Position numbers and translations under genes: made by a program. From contig NC_079879.1 in assembly GCF_029227915.1 (NCBI RefSeq), forward strand, positions 19,222,001 through 19,286,000: 64,000 nt of DNA, read 5' to 3'. The notes beneath the pieces were generated by a model. It was not told the DNA's origin. It worked only from the letters and a program-made list of their open reading frames with translations, and did no database searches. The stretch is from Hydractinia symbiolongicarpus (Eukaryota > Cnidaria > Hydrozoa > Anthoathecata > Hydractiniidae). Of this stretch, positions 12,278 through 24,357 are shown one piece after another (the stretch's first letter is position 1; each line of letters opens with the position of its first letter).

Positions 12278-15200
12278 CTACCCATAAATGAAAATCAACA
12301 TATTTAAAAAACGCAAGGGCGATCTTTTAATGTTAGGAAAACTGTGATGTTTTCGTCCGTTTATGTAGTTAAATGGATCAAGCAGTATTAAATCTTTTAT
12401 CATTTTTTTTCCATCCTTCATACTGTCAGTCGTTGTATGATGTGTCGATGATGCATGTATTTTAGCATTTTGATCAAAATTTTCCACAATCTCTTTAATT
12501 TCATTTGCTGCCTTGCTGATTTTGCTGATAGATTTCACTGACTTATTTGCCCCCATTCTCTGAACAATTCCCTTTGTCACTCTATTCATTATTTCTTGTA
12601 CCAAACATTATTTCCTTTCCCACCTTTCCAGTTGCTAAAAAAACACCACTTAAACTCCTCAGAAAGTCTGGGAGTTAATAAGCATTCCATCTGAGCTATG
12701 CTGAGAAACATCTCAATAGCATATTTGCTGTAAGCTCCTAATGATTTGAAGACAACCAAAAGTAATTTTTGGTTAATAATATTTCTGTCTCCATCTCCCT
12801 CTTTTGCTGTGTCTTTTAACTGCATCAGTAAGAGAGTTAAAAAAATTGTGCATAGGCCATAGTCATCTTCTTAGTGACAAATTTTTGAAGAACGTATGAT
12901 GTGTCGACAAACTCAGTTAAAACGTGATCAAAATACTGATGTTTTTCTTCTGTAGACTAATGTGCCAGATTAGGTGGATAACAATGGATAGTCGGTTTAT
13001 CATCTAGATTAGTCATACCAAAGAATTTTATTGCAGCAGTTACAATATATGCCTTTTCCATGCTTAAAAATAATTCTTCACTGCCATCATATGAGTCAAG
13101 AACTTTGGAGGGTGTTGCATTTTTTCGATTAAATTTTTCTCTAATATATTAAAAGTTCCTTGTTGATTGACAGAATCACCTTGATGTAATAAGTGGTAGG
13201 AATATTGAAGAGGAGAAGCCTTGCAATGCCACATTACAGGCTTAAAAGGCGAGCAATGTTCAAAGCGATCTGTAGGAGTGTGTGATCCAGCCAGTAAGTC
13301 TTTGGCACCTGCAAAATGCACACGTGTTAACTGGTCTCCGGAAAATGGAATTTTCATTTCCTTCATTACATCACTTTCTGTAAACAACGTATGTGATTGT
13401 GTCTGACCAACCGAAGCAGGTTCTTCAGTCAGTGGTGGATGTTCCCGATTGGGTAAGTTTTGCAACAAGCCAGCTTTACTATATAGTTCTTCAATCCAGT
13501 CCTCATATGTCCTTAGTATTTTCACACAGTCACCATATTTGTTCTCATTTGCATCCATTATTGGCATTGAAACAATGAATGATTTTTTGCTCAAATTATT
13601 CGTGTACTTGTGTTCTATGTGGCTAGGAACAATTTGCTTAAAGATACTGAACTTTGGAAAGAATTGCAGAAGCACTCGAGCGATGAGAATTTTTGTTGTG
13701 CTAATGTAGGCTTTCCATTCTGCTTGATTTAAGGTAAATTTACTTCTAAGAACTGTTGTGATATCTGCCCTTGGTGTACCATTTGGAAAATTAGTGAAGT
13801 TGGTACGATTTTCCAGAAAATTGATGGCAAATAGGCGTAGATCTTCATTATCGTTATCACTTCTCATATGTCCTTTCAAAATTCTTAAATCAAAGTTATT
13901 GCCTGTTCCCCGAAATGTACAACCTGCTTTTATTTTTGCAATTGTCGAGTCAAGAAAATGCCCACCAATTAATTCCAACAAATTGGTCTTTTTTGAAGGA
14001 GACAAAAAAATGCCAAGCTTGTTTAGTCGGATTTGCAGCTAAATGCAAAATGTATGCATGAGACAAATTACACCTTTTTTATATATAAGCCTAGTGTATT
14101 TTGAGCACAGCCTTAACATATGCTTACTTTTTCTTATATATGCTTATGATGCTTACATTTTTGACACACCAAATCTATTTTGGTTTGGAAAGAGACATTG
14201 GTGTTCTTGATATTTTGTTCCTTTTTATTTTTTTAATTGTTCTGTAAACTTTTAGGAAAATTTTATGTTCTATAATTTTTTTTAGATAAATATGGAAGTA
14301 TATATATGTTAAACCTTACCTGTTTGCTGCATCCACCTTCAATCAGCAAAACACTATTGATTCTCTGAATTAAACTGAGTTCATGCCGTCTGTTATTCAT
14401 CAAGATTGCATATAAAAAACAATACTGTATTTTTAGCTCATTCGGAGAGTCAGCAATATCACATGATTTACCTGACAAAGTATTGAAAATGTCAACAACA
14501 AAAGGAAAATTACCACTTAATTCCTTCCACAATTCATCTGTTGTATGGCTTGACAACTGTGTATAATCCTTACTAAGTAATACAGATGAGTTGCCTTTCC
14601 TTTTACACAGTTTCTTGCCAGCATTATTGATTTTAGTTGTTATGTCCTTTTTGAGTAATATATCCATTTGTGGTACTTGTGTGATAACATGTGATAAAGC
14701 AGATGGCTGATTGGTATGGATTGCTCTTTCAATGGCATTTTGCTGATATATATTAAAAGGTTCAGATGAAAGTTTGTCACTGTCTTTATTATATACAGAT
14801 TTAAAAATTATTGTTGATGTGTTGTTGTAAATATCCTGTGTTGCTATATTGTTGTTTGATTTTTCTTCAGATTTATTGTCAGAAACAGACATTTTAACCT
14901 TTTTCTTGGTTGATTTAAACATTGTGTAGTGTCCAATAACACCTTTTTTTTGTCCTGGTCTTTCCTGGGTGAAAAAATGTTCAGCCGCTTAATGGAAACT
15001 TTTTGTCGGAGCTCGATTTGATTAGTTTGACATGACCTTCGAAATTCCCACATTTTATTTATAAACGTGTGACAGTTTCTACATATTAACTTTGTTAAAA
15101 TATCCTCTTGTGTAATATCAAGTCCACATGTTCTAATAATTTTTTGTTGCATATGTTTTTCTTTTGCTTTATTTGAAAATGTATTCACCATATGCTTTTT

Positions 15201-15381
15201 TGGAAGGCTTTGGCACATACCCTGCAATGACATTCATCGTATTCTTTTCGTACATATAACTTCTTTGGTGTAGTTTGTACCTAAAAATATAATAAAAATT
15301 TTTTCCTCAATTTTAAAAAAAATGTAAGCTAGTTATAGGCAAAAAGTATATATACTTTACCTTGTTATTTTCTTTGTTCAT
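12278..15381 (-). pseudogene. ZAD zinc finger + DUF6589 protein, unit 1, broken
   Basis: Read right to left: exon 1 at 15381-15361 (MNKENNK, donor AAG|GTAAAG), exon 2 at 15280-14320 (donor CAG|GTAAGG), exon 3 at 14038-12278. Exon 2 begins with a ZAD-type finger (CRVCAKAF, then ICRNCHTF and FRRSC). Exon 3 carries DUF6589 signatures: VPSHIEHKYTNNLSKKS, then SGDQLTRV and AKEGDGDRN. Breaks private to this copy are a lost A in the AFQKK run, a lost A before MSVSDNK, a frameshift near 13150 and a TAG near 12959. Breaks shared with unit 2 are a short T run near 12840 and a frameshift after GNNVW near 12605. Transposase identity is inferred from its place within the terminal repeats. Confidence 0.75.
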
Positions 15382-15698
15382 TCTGAATTAAGTTTTTGGG
15401 ATTACTAATTTGAAAATACCTTGTAGAGTACACAAACCTACTATTTCTCGCTATATTACTCTTAATTATTTTACAGATATACTATAATCTAGCTAATCAC
15501 AACACCTACATTGGCAAAATATTTTTACTGCTAGCTAGTACTGAGCTTGCCACATAGTGTATATATATGATGTATATATTTACAAAACTACATATCAACA
15601 ACAAACCATTATTTTTCTTGTAAATAGCTAGCTACATAAATATCTCTATTCATTTCTGTAGAAAAACCAATTATAACATTTTATTTTATATTTTCAGA

Positions 15699-15866
15699 AT
15701 GAAAAAATTGCCTCTTCTTTTTATTTTATTTTCCATCCAAGTTTCTTTTCCCGAGTGTGCACCAGACACTCAACCAGACAGAGGGGCTACCATTTTTGTT
15801 TGTAACTTGATGATACGGGCGACTCGTCTCACTCGCGGAATGTTTATAAATCTTAAGCATAATTAG
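15699..15866 (+). CDS. Small signal-peptide-like ORF inside the transposon (hypothetical)
   Basis: A 55-aa frame starts MKKLPLLFILFSIQVSFP, a plausible signal peptide, and ends with LKHN. A pyrimidine-rich TTTTCAG acceptor lies two bases upstream of the ATG. The frame is kept in unit 2 with three replacements. It could equally be chance, since it lies upstream of the minus-strand gene promoter. No family recognised. Confidence 0.25.
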   Translation: MKKLPLLFILFSIQVSFPECAPDTQPDRGATIFVCNLMIRATRLTRGMFINLKHN

Positions 15867-15911
15867 TGAAAGTGAGGCTACCAATCATATTGCAAATCCG
15901 ACCGGCGGGGA

Positions 15912-15978
15912 CCAGGGCCTTCTTCTTCGCGCCATCCCCGATATCAAAAAAGCGAAAAGAGGTCCTGGGGACGAGGTT
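15912..15978 (-). repeat. Right 67-bp terminal inverted repeat, unit 1
   Basis: Partner of 9879-9945; ends CGAGGTT immediately before the GGCAC target duplication. Confidence 0.9.
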
Positions 15979-16169
15979 GGCACTTAGGTACTATTAGGTA
16001 CTCTTTACTACTACTTCGCGAATTTATTAGATAGGGCTCATTTCATACAGCATTCTCAGGGTATAAAAATAGAACTAGGGTCTATAAATTATCAAAAAGA
16101 CTCCTCCAACGTTAAGAACCATCCAGACCCAACCCAATTAATTTAATTAAATATCCTAGATCGAATTAG

Positions 16170-16489
16170 GTGGTTCACCGTGGCATTCTGTGGCAAAAGG
16201 CAATGGTATCCACGGTAGAGTACTTGTACTCGCATTAATTAATGTTTTCTCAAAGCATGGTTGGCGTGTTAAAGCATCCATGGATGCAACAGTGCACTAA
16301 AACAAAGCTGACGTCTCGCCTGATGTCCACAGTTTGTATTTTATGTACGACCAAACTTTAGCTGCGCAGAAGGAAAAGTGCGATACTAAAGATGCTTATG
16401 GTCATGCGTCTGCACCACCGGGTGCTAGTTACCAATCCCTTGAAAATCCGCCAAGTTATGATGAAGCCATGGGGAAGAAACCTCTTTAA
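16170..16489 (+). pseudogene. PPSY-tailed exon, unit 1, with premature stop
   Basis: Homologous to the open exon at 47400-47719. A C-to-T change turns a Gln codon into TAA at about 16299-16301, in the VHQN stretch. The rest of the frame remains readable, including SLYFMYDQ and the C-terminal PPSYDEA. An AATTAG acceptor precedes it. Family not recognised. Confidence 0.6.
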
Positions 16490-19400
16490 GGCGGTATAAG
16501 GGGAGTTGTTGTTAATGCTGTCTTCAATGCCTCATTTATGAAAAAACGTACAAAGCAAGAAAGAAGCATTTTACACCTTTATTTTTGGATAGTACAATTT
16601 TAAGTTGTTGTCATTGTGTAAAGTAAACCTATTTAGCTAGCTAAAAGAGAACGAAATTTGATGATAAAGCTGGCTAACCATAATAGTTATTTTTTATCGT
16701 GTCTGTTCGATGAGTAACTCACAGCGGCACAATAAATTAGACCGCATCTTCTGAAATGACATCTTCTTTTTTAGCAATTATTTTGCTGTAGTCGTCCTCA
16801 TTAATAAATACTGCATCTGAATCTGTCCTCTAATTTTTTCTCACTGAATCGGCTGACACAATTGGTATTCAGGTAATCTGCCCCTATTTTTCCCGGAATG
16901 CGTTGCGCAATGATATGAAACTTTAAAATGGGTAATCGCTCTGCTGAAATCTATCTTCCTGATCTTTAAGTTTTACCTTCCGCCGAAAACTTTTTCCGTA
17001 GTAGAAAGAAAAGAGATGATACGAAACAGATAATCACAATGCGTGTGCCCGTAGGACCATTTGAATTTCCATTTCAAATTAGAAGTGGAAAATCAAAAAT
17101 AGTTGATAATTTTTATTTTCAATCGGGAATTGAAAATCAAAATCTTTTGTCGAAGAAAGCCCTGTTCGATGGCTAGTTCTGCAAGCCGTGCTTTTTCTAC
17201 CTTTACATTTAAATCTAGCCATTAACTTTGAGATATAATTATGGATTATACATATTTTGCTGCTTGATTTGCTACCTCTTTGAACTTGTCTTTTTACTTG
17301 ATCTGTAGAAATTTCATCGGCAAGCTTTTCATCTGGTTTCAGTTACCTATATAGCTGTCAATAAACGACTTGTTTCTTAATTCTCCAAAAAGTTTATATT
17401 CTATACTATAAGATCTAAAATGCTTGCTTAGTTTACTGGAACTTCATATAAATTGTATAATTATTATTGATATATATATAATTATATAGGGTACAACTAT
17501 TTTCCTAAAAAAGTTACCAAGCTTTTCATCTTAGCCACATATGATAGGTAGGATGTTATAGCTAGATATCTACACAGGGATGATGTGCTGCCCAGCTATG
17601 TATTGTTATTTTTGTCACACTCCCTTGCTAATATGCTTTAACTTTTCCATTTAGTATATATTTATAATAAACATATTTTGGCTCAACTCAGTGTACTCAG
17701 TACTCAGAAATTGTTTATTGTTTTGATTTGTCTGTTTAGACTCATGTTAATATTGTAGGTTCATCATTTCTTAAACATGTTCAAAAAATGATAAACCTAC
17801 AATACTAAACACAAATTTTTTATTTTTTTGGTTCTGGCATAAACTAATGGTTAAGACACCACTGAACATGCGGCTGTTCTTACGAGAATGTTTTTGTCAC
17901 AGGTCACACATTTACATAAATAAAAATATTTAGTAGGTGTAGTGTTGCTCTGTTATTTAAAAAAATAGATTCAAGGTGCTTAAGATTATTTTTAGCCTCT
18001 TTCAAATTAACTTGACAGAGCAAGATTAAGCCTCTATCAACTATTTTGATAATGAGAATGTTTAACTTGTAAGGTTATGATGTCTGGGTTATCCTTAAAA
18101 AATAAAACAGCCATTTATTAGTTCTAAGGTCGTCTGTTTATACATAAAACTTTATAAACTTTTTCAGGCCATCTGTTTAAGTTATTGTAGTAAATCGATC
18201 GAGTATTAAACATATCTAAGGAGGGCTGCCCAGCTTAACTGGCCAAACGTTGTTTCATTGAAAAAACGTTACTTGAAACAAATCGTGACCAGTGTATTCT
18301 ACAACAATTCTCTCTCCTAGCTTATAAAGGAATCATCCCCATCCCCTCAGCAAAAAATGCCTATTGATTATTATTTGATTCAAATACATAGTTTCCCATA
18401 TAAAAAATCTATTGTCCTCGTACAGTAGAATGCTTAAGTTCTGAAACTTAAGAAGTATAATACAGAAGGGGTTTTTATGTTAATCCTATCAGATTTGTCT
18501 CAAAAGAACACCCTTAAAAAAATTATTTTTACATAATTTGTTGATCTTTTGTTGGTCAAAAAATCACAATACCCAGAGATATACTTGATGTGGAATAACA
18601 ATCTAGCAATACTTATAAAAATAATATTACTGGCAATACTTATAGAAATATTAATTATTAACAGAACATTTTGTGAATTTAAAAAACAACAATTATCTGT
18701 AGCTTAGCTGCAACTGTAACATTCTTACAGGCCATAATATTTAAAGGCTCAAAGGTACTTATGAGTAAGCATGCTTTTACCTTGGGTGATGGCATTTCTC
18801 TTGACACAATTTGTTGAATATATAACACGAAGACCAGTATTCAGCCTGATACCACCAACCCAACATGCTTAGTATAACCAAGTCATAAAATTAATCACAG
18901 ATTGTTCGAAAATAAAATATATCAAATAACAAAGAATAAAGTGTATATATATATGTCAACAATATTGGTTAAAGTACCAAAGTTTATAATTGGCTCATTC
19001 GACAATTTAGTTGGAGAAATAATATAGGTAAACAAACTATAATGTACATCACTTCGCTGGGAAAATAGAATTGTCTCTAAACTAACCTCGTTTTCATGTT
19101 AGTATGTTTCTTCCGTCTGTGTATTTTGCGGAATAGAAATGGTTATTGAAGTCTATTAATACGAAAAACAACATATTGAAAATTAATAATTCAAAACTAG
19201 AGAAAGATCAAAAAACAATAATTGAAAATTCAAATACAAATACGTCACACCAATCTCCCCCTCATGGACATCTCAGGTTCCTGTAGTGAAAAAAAAAATC
19301 AATACAAAGAAAATAAGAATCCTTTGGAACGAGATTTACGTCAAATCTATCCTGCTAGATCAAACTGTATTTCACTCGGATGTTAATCGGAAATATTATA

Positions 19401-20056
19401 CCAACAATAACGTTCTTTAAGGTGTTCTATAATAGACTGTCGATGAATGTCAACATCTTTTTCTGGACCAAAAGGAAGAGTGAACAATCTATTTCGCCTC
19501 TGATTGGTGTAGTTAAATTTATTAGATTTCTCCCATAAAGTTAATATGGGATTGTTAATAATTAATTAATAAATAGTTGACCTCAAACACTTCTAAGACT
19601 ACCATAAGCTTCATTCCCAGGACTTTTTGAGCAAATCCAGGAAAATAAGGATCAACGCATAGCAAACAAAAGTCAAATAACTTAAAATATTAACATAAGC
19701 TCAGCTCCCTTCAAAATGCACTCTGTGCAGGAGTGCAGAGAGTTGGTAAAAAGAACCCGTAGGTTCATTGCATTTAATGTTTGAAAGAATAGCAGAAAAA
19801 AAATTCAGAATTTGATTTTTGATTTCCAAATTTTTTCACTTCTTTTTGATTTAAAAAAAAAGGCATTTCAAAATTGAATTTCTACCAAAATTCCATCAAC
19901 ATATACATTGCACATTGTTTCTTGCACATTTTTGAAAAAAAAAATTATGACAATGTATAAATAAAGTAAAAATAAACCCTGCAATTTAACAATATTCACG
20001 CTTTGGCGAGCTAATGGAGTGTACTTAAGCAAACACAATAAAAAGAAGGTTATGGT
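16490..20056. other. Intergenic region upstream of gene B, unit 1
   Basis: AT-rich and without a recognisable gene on either strand. A short minus-strand peptide-like stretch near 16740-16850 (DSDAVFINEDDYS) may be an old coding relic, but I cannot name it. A 130-bp segment present near 50201-50330 in unit 2 is missing here near 18982. Confidence 0.6.
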
Positions 20057-20085
20057 TATATTGATATGCGAATGTAACATATGAA
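20057..20085 (+). promoter_or_regulatory. Shared upstream block, gene B unit 1
   Basis: A TATATTGATATGCGAATGTAA-type block ending ACATATGAA. Equivalent 29-bp blocks precede genes A, C and D. It lies 99 bp before the start codon. Promoter function is inferred from conservation while the surrounding sequence differs. Confidence 0.5.
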
Positions 20086-20184
20086 CAATTGTAAACAATA
20101 ATTACTAACATAATTACTATGTTGCTTTTTGCGTAATGCATTTTGTTACATACGCAACAAGCAGTTCTCAAGGTCATAAATGAA

Positions 20185-21178
20185 ATGAAGATTTTACTTT
20201 TTCTGCTACTGGTTTCAACAAAAACATTTTCAAGTCATTACTACGAGTTAAAAACAGTAGCATCATCATCTGTGGCGGTAAAACACAATACGTTGATAGT
20301 GGAATGTATTTTTTATTGCAAGAAATTCGATTCATTTGCAACGGTGATAGAAGAACGAAAAACATTTGACGATTGTTATTGTGTAAAAGAAAAAGATGAA
20401 ACCAACGACGATTTAAACGACTTCAACACATACATTATACTGAAGCCCATAAGTTAGTAGCCTGAATTTATAACTTATTCAATCATTTCTTTAAAGGAAA
20501 CAGTAGTATAAAAATAAGCGTTTAAATATTTTCTCTATAGTAAATACAATTGCCAAGAGAAACGCTCATGCGCGTTAGATAAATGGGCAGGAAACTAGTT
20601 GGCTTTTTGGCCTCATTTCCAGTAATTATTGTTTTACACGCAGTCATATATTATTATAGTTAGAATCTGTGCAACTGTCTGCCCTTGACACTAAATAATT
20701 TGGGATAGAATAATAATATCAAAAATGTCTCTTCTCAGAAAAATCTAACAATTCTAAAGTTACATCACTTGATTTAGATGAAATCAATTTGTCACAAGGG
20801 AGACAGTCGTGGCATTCATCAGCGTTGATGCATATGTACTCTTCAAGAGCTTTTGATGGAAAATGGCTTACATGTCAACATACAGATAGCCAATTACCTA
20901 ACGCATGGATTAAAGTTGGCTTGACAAAACCGAGTGTCATCACGCGTGTCGAAGTATATACTGCCATGTTATTTGGCAGTAAATTAAAGGGTGCCAAAAT
21001 CGAAGTTTCATCTTCATTTGATATGACGCAAAATTATCAAGTTTGCGCAAAGATGGAAAGTACTTTATATTATCAAACTTTTACATGCGAGAAAACTACT
21101 GTGGGACGGTACGTTCGATTAAGTCAGCAGGATTATTTAAATGTGTGTGAGATGCATGTAATGGGGTATTACTACTAG
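20185..21178 (+). CDS. Gene B, unit 1: secreted fucolectin-like protein
   Basis: Exons 20185..20452 (268 nt, as in A) and 20778..21178 join in frame to give 222 aa. A second, more pyrimidine-rich acceptor (CTTCTCAG, exon start 20739) is also in frame and would add 13 residues (KSNNSKVTSLDLD). Start chosen at MKILLFLLL, which begins the signal peptide; the upstream in-frame Met at 20143 would put polar residues before it. Exon 1 is almost identical to A over its first 50 mature residues. Exon 2 has the same fold markers (RAFDG, AWIKVGLTKPSVI, YQVC, FTCEKT, GRYVRL, VCEMHVMG) but is clearly more divergent. Eight mature cysteines are conserved. Binding specificity unknown. Confidence 0.85.
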
Positions 21179-22515
21179 CTGCACAACTAATTGATAATTG
21201 AAAGAATAATTTGATTATATTAAGATCAGTATGCTTAAAGAGTTTGTTATAATAACTATTCTTAGCAGGCTGGGGGTAACCGTAACAGATTTTACTGCGG
21301 ATTTTTTTAAGAATCTCAAGAAGGCAACAAACATGTATAAATTTTCCCATCAGTCAGCTATGTTTGAACAACTTTCTTGTTCTGCTAGATAAAATCCGTC
21401 TATGAAATGTTCATAATATTTTGAAGGGATGAACGTGTTTATTTCGGCTTTCAGGGTTAAAACACGCTGAAGGGTGAACATTTTTTGCGCGACCTCGTGT
21501 TAAGAGGTTTGTTTACATTAAATAACAAAATGTTGAGCTCAGCCACAGATGGATGCGCTGTATGATTTAATTAAATTTCCAAATACGTGTGAGCAAATTA
21601 ATAAAAAAGTTAAAAATATACCTCATTGTTTTTCTTAGAACCCAGGTAAACTCTCAAACATGCAAATGTCGTTGATTAGAAACTAGTCAATAGCCAGTAT
21701 AAATTTCATAAAAATTGCAGTAAAATTGTTAAGAATATATCGTTTTTGCTATTGTGGACAAAAAAAAAATTAAAAACACTAGTCGACAAACACGTGGAAA
21801 AGTCCATTCAAAGAGAAAAACAGTGGAAAAGATCCGTCGTTTAAATTTTGTAATTTTATGCGATATATTTAGAGCATTTATAACATAGCTAAACCAAAAG
21901 GGGTGAATTATCACTAACAAAAGGTTGAATTTCCTTTAAATGGTTCTTAAAATCATCAGAAAAGCACCATGCATCTTCAGGTTCTTCATTTGGGGTTCAT
22001 AAAAAGAACGAAAAGAGTGCTTGAACATAAAAGTTCAAAACAAACAAATTCTGGAAATTTAGAGTCATACAAACTACTCAACCCTGAGTGGTTTGGTTGG
22101 CACTTTAAGAAATGATACACGCAGAATACGCGTTTTAATATTATTGTTTTTGAAATTTTCGATTTGTTAAAGGGTTTGAGTCTAGTGTAGCCAATCTAAT
22201 CCTTACGTAGCACATTCACATTTAAGTCTACAAATCCAAAACAAGTTTAGACACTTTAGCATTAATTAGTTATTGTCCATGGAAGTTATTTGAGACCACA
22301 GGGTCATTACTCATCCGACCAGGGAAAGAGGTTGCAATCTTTGTAATTTTGTAACTTTTAACGTTTTATTTAGGTAAGATATTTTTGACATCCCAACTCA
22401 GTCAGACTATTATAAATCTTACATTGTTAAAATAAAAACAACAAATGTTTCTAAAAGTATATATATTACATCCTAATGTAATAATCGTGAACTCTTTAAA
22501 TTGATTTAAATTTAG
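21179..22515. other. Intergenic region, no gene seen
   Basis: AT-rich sequence between gene B and the reverse-transcriptase relic. I see no supported gene, RNA or repeat family in it. Confidence 0.6.
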
Positions 22516-23175
22516 AATGGTGAAAACAACTGTTTCATTACACTTGAAGATCATAAAGACAACTTTCATTATAATCCAAAAACCCGTCTCATAAACCCCG
22601 CAAAAAACGAACTAAGAAGAATCAGTAAAATCATATTAGAAAGCTCAATAAAGCTATAGAGAGCGTTTAAATTTAAACCAATGGAAAAGCACTGCCAACG
22701 TTATCGATTGGTTTATAAAGATTAAAAACAAAAAGGCGCACAAATTCATGATGTCTGACATCAAAGATTTCTACCCTACAGTTAATATTAACATTGCTGA
22801 AAAATGCAATTAATTTTGCTATCGGTATATCCAAACTAACAAACTAAAAAATGGAAATTATTCACCATGCAAAAAAATCATTGCTATAAAATAAAGGAGG
22901 AAAACTTTCTGATGTCACAATTGGTGCTTTCGACGGAGCAGAAGTATGCGAATTGGTCGGTTGCTTTCTTTTGGACACTTTAGCCAAAAAGTCTGATAAG
23001 AAAAACATCGACTTATACAGGGACGATGGCCTTACGGTTTTCAAAACAACAGTGGTCCGGAGAGTAAAAGAACAAAAAAAGACTTCCAACAAAATATTTA
23101 AAGGTCATGGTCTAGATATCATAATTTAATGCAACATGAAAAATTGTCAACTACCTCGTTCTCACACTAAACCTC
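22516..23175 (+). pseudogene. Reverse-transcriptase fragment (YRDDGL family), unit 1
   Basis: Frame-broken but readable pieces in order: ITLEDHKDNF, RLINPAKNELRRISKIIL, KKAHKFMMSDIKDFYP, then FDGAEVCELVGCFLLDTLA and LYRDDGL. SDIKDFYP and YRDD fit the catalytic A and C boxes of a reverse transcriptase. In-frame stops and frameshifts occur throughout. I recognise the pattern from cnidarian retroelement-derived proteins but cannot assign the clade. Confidence 0.7.
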
Positions 23176-23311
23176 GTCTCCAGATTTCGTATCGTCTCCA
23201 CATTGTGTCAGTTTACTTGTTTACAAATAAAATAGAAGTAACAACCATGCAACTCAAAAATTCGCACTACAATGAAATAATGGAGTTAAGTTGAACAAAT
23301 TGATAAAATGA

Positions 23312-23340
23312 GATATTGATATGCGAGTGTAACACATGCA
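23312..23340 (+). promoter_or_regulatory. Shared upstream block, gene C unit 1
   Basis: GATATTGATATGCGAGTGTA followed by ACACATGCA, matching the block upstream of A, B and D. It lies 68 bp before the C start codon. Confidence 0.5.
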
Positions 23341-23408
23341 TAAGTGTAACCTGTTATTACAGATATATCATATTTCTTTTTTTTTTGCATAAACCATTCC
23401 TAAGTAAA

Positions 23409-24357
23409 ATGAATATTTTATTCATTATATTTGGGTTTTAACAAAAAAATCTACAAGTCATTGCTACGAGCAGAAAACATCCTCATCATCATTTGTGACG
23501 GTAAAACACAATACGTTGATAGTGGTATGTGTTTTTTATTGCAAAAAGTTTGATTCTTTTGCAACGGTGATAGAAGAACGAAAAACATTTGTTGATTGTT
23601 ATTGTGTGAAAGAAAAAGAAAAAACCAACGATGATGTAATCAGCTCAACTGACGATGTTGTCTTAAAACCGATAGGTTAGAGGCTACGCTTTAATTTGTA
23701 ACATGTTAATTCGAAAGCAAATAAACAACTTTTGTAAATTAAGCGTTCTACCTAAAAATTCCGCCTGGCAAATCTCTTGCAAAAACATAGTTCTTGCAAG
23801 CTATATTCCCACAAGCTAGAAGGGCAAGAAGCCTCCAGCCACTAGGATTAGTGTCTTTCCTTTGTTTTATAGTGTATCTGCAACCTCTAGAGTCTGTCGC
23901 TCATAAAAAAATTAAATCTCCTTGACGTTATGAATAAATAAAAAAGTTTCTACTTTAGAAGAAATCGATTTGTCACAAGGAAAGCCATCTTGGAATTCAT
24001 CTGCAGTAAATCATATGTACTTTTCAAAAGCTTTTGATGGCCCATTCCTTACATGTCAGCAAACAGATAACCAAATATATAACGAATGGATCAAAGTTGA
24101 CTTGACAAAACCAAGTATCATCACACGCGTCAAAATTATAAGTCCAACTTTACCTAGTAGCGTTATAGGTAAGGCTGTGATAACAGTTGCACCTTCATTT
24201 GATATGATGCAAAACTATCAGATTTGTGCAACCTTTGCTTTTTATTAACACTTTCAAATGCGATAAAACTGTTTTTGGAAGATATGTTCGATTGTGATTA
24301 AATAAGCGTGGTTATATAAAAGTGTGTCAGATGTATGTTATGGGTTATTATTTCTAG
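23409..24357 (+). pseudogene. Gene C, unit 1: broken fucolectin-like paralog
   Basis: Exon 1 (23409-23675) has the family layout. One base is lost in the signal-peptide region near 23430, so the frame stops at TTT TAA; the downstream cysteine segment still reads CVFYCKKFDSFATVIEER. Exon 2 (23959-24357) reads well from LSQGKPSWNSS to YQICA, then shifts frame near 24235. The tail recovers in another frame as FKCDKTVFGRYVRL, followed by a stop and a diverged VMGYYF end. The donor is GTTAGA. Several independent lesions make pseudogene status likely. Confidence 0.8.

Larger units (their letters stand above)
9879..15978. mobile_element. 6.1-kb RecQ + ZAD-DUF6589 DNA transposon, unit 1
   Basis: Bounded by 67-bp terminal inverted repeats (9879-9945 and 15912-15978) that I read as differing at one position, starting AACCTCGTCCCCAGGACCTC. 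GGCAC flanks both ends (9874-9878 and 15979-15983), giving a 5-bp target duplication, or GCA if the terminus is taken one base further out. It holds two convergent genes, a RecQ-type helicase (+) and a spliced DUF6589 protein (-), about 220 bp apart at their 3' ends. A helicase next to a second large protein recalls helicase-encoding Academ-type transposons; this is from memory and unverified. Confidence 0.8.

Noticed and set aside
13221-13709. Plus-strand frames across the DUF6589 region
   Set aside because: Antisense shadows of the minus-strand DUF6589 coding exon.
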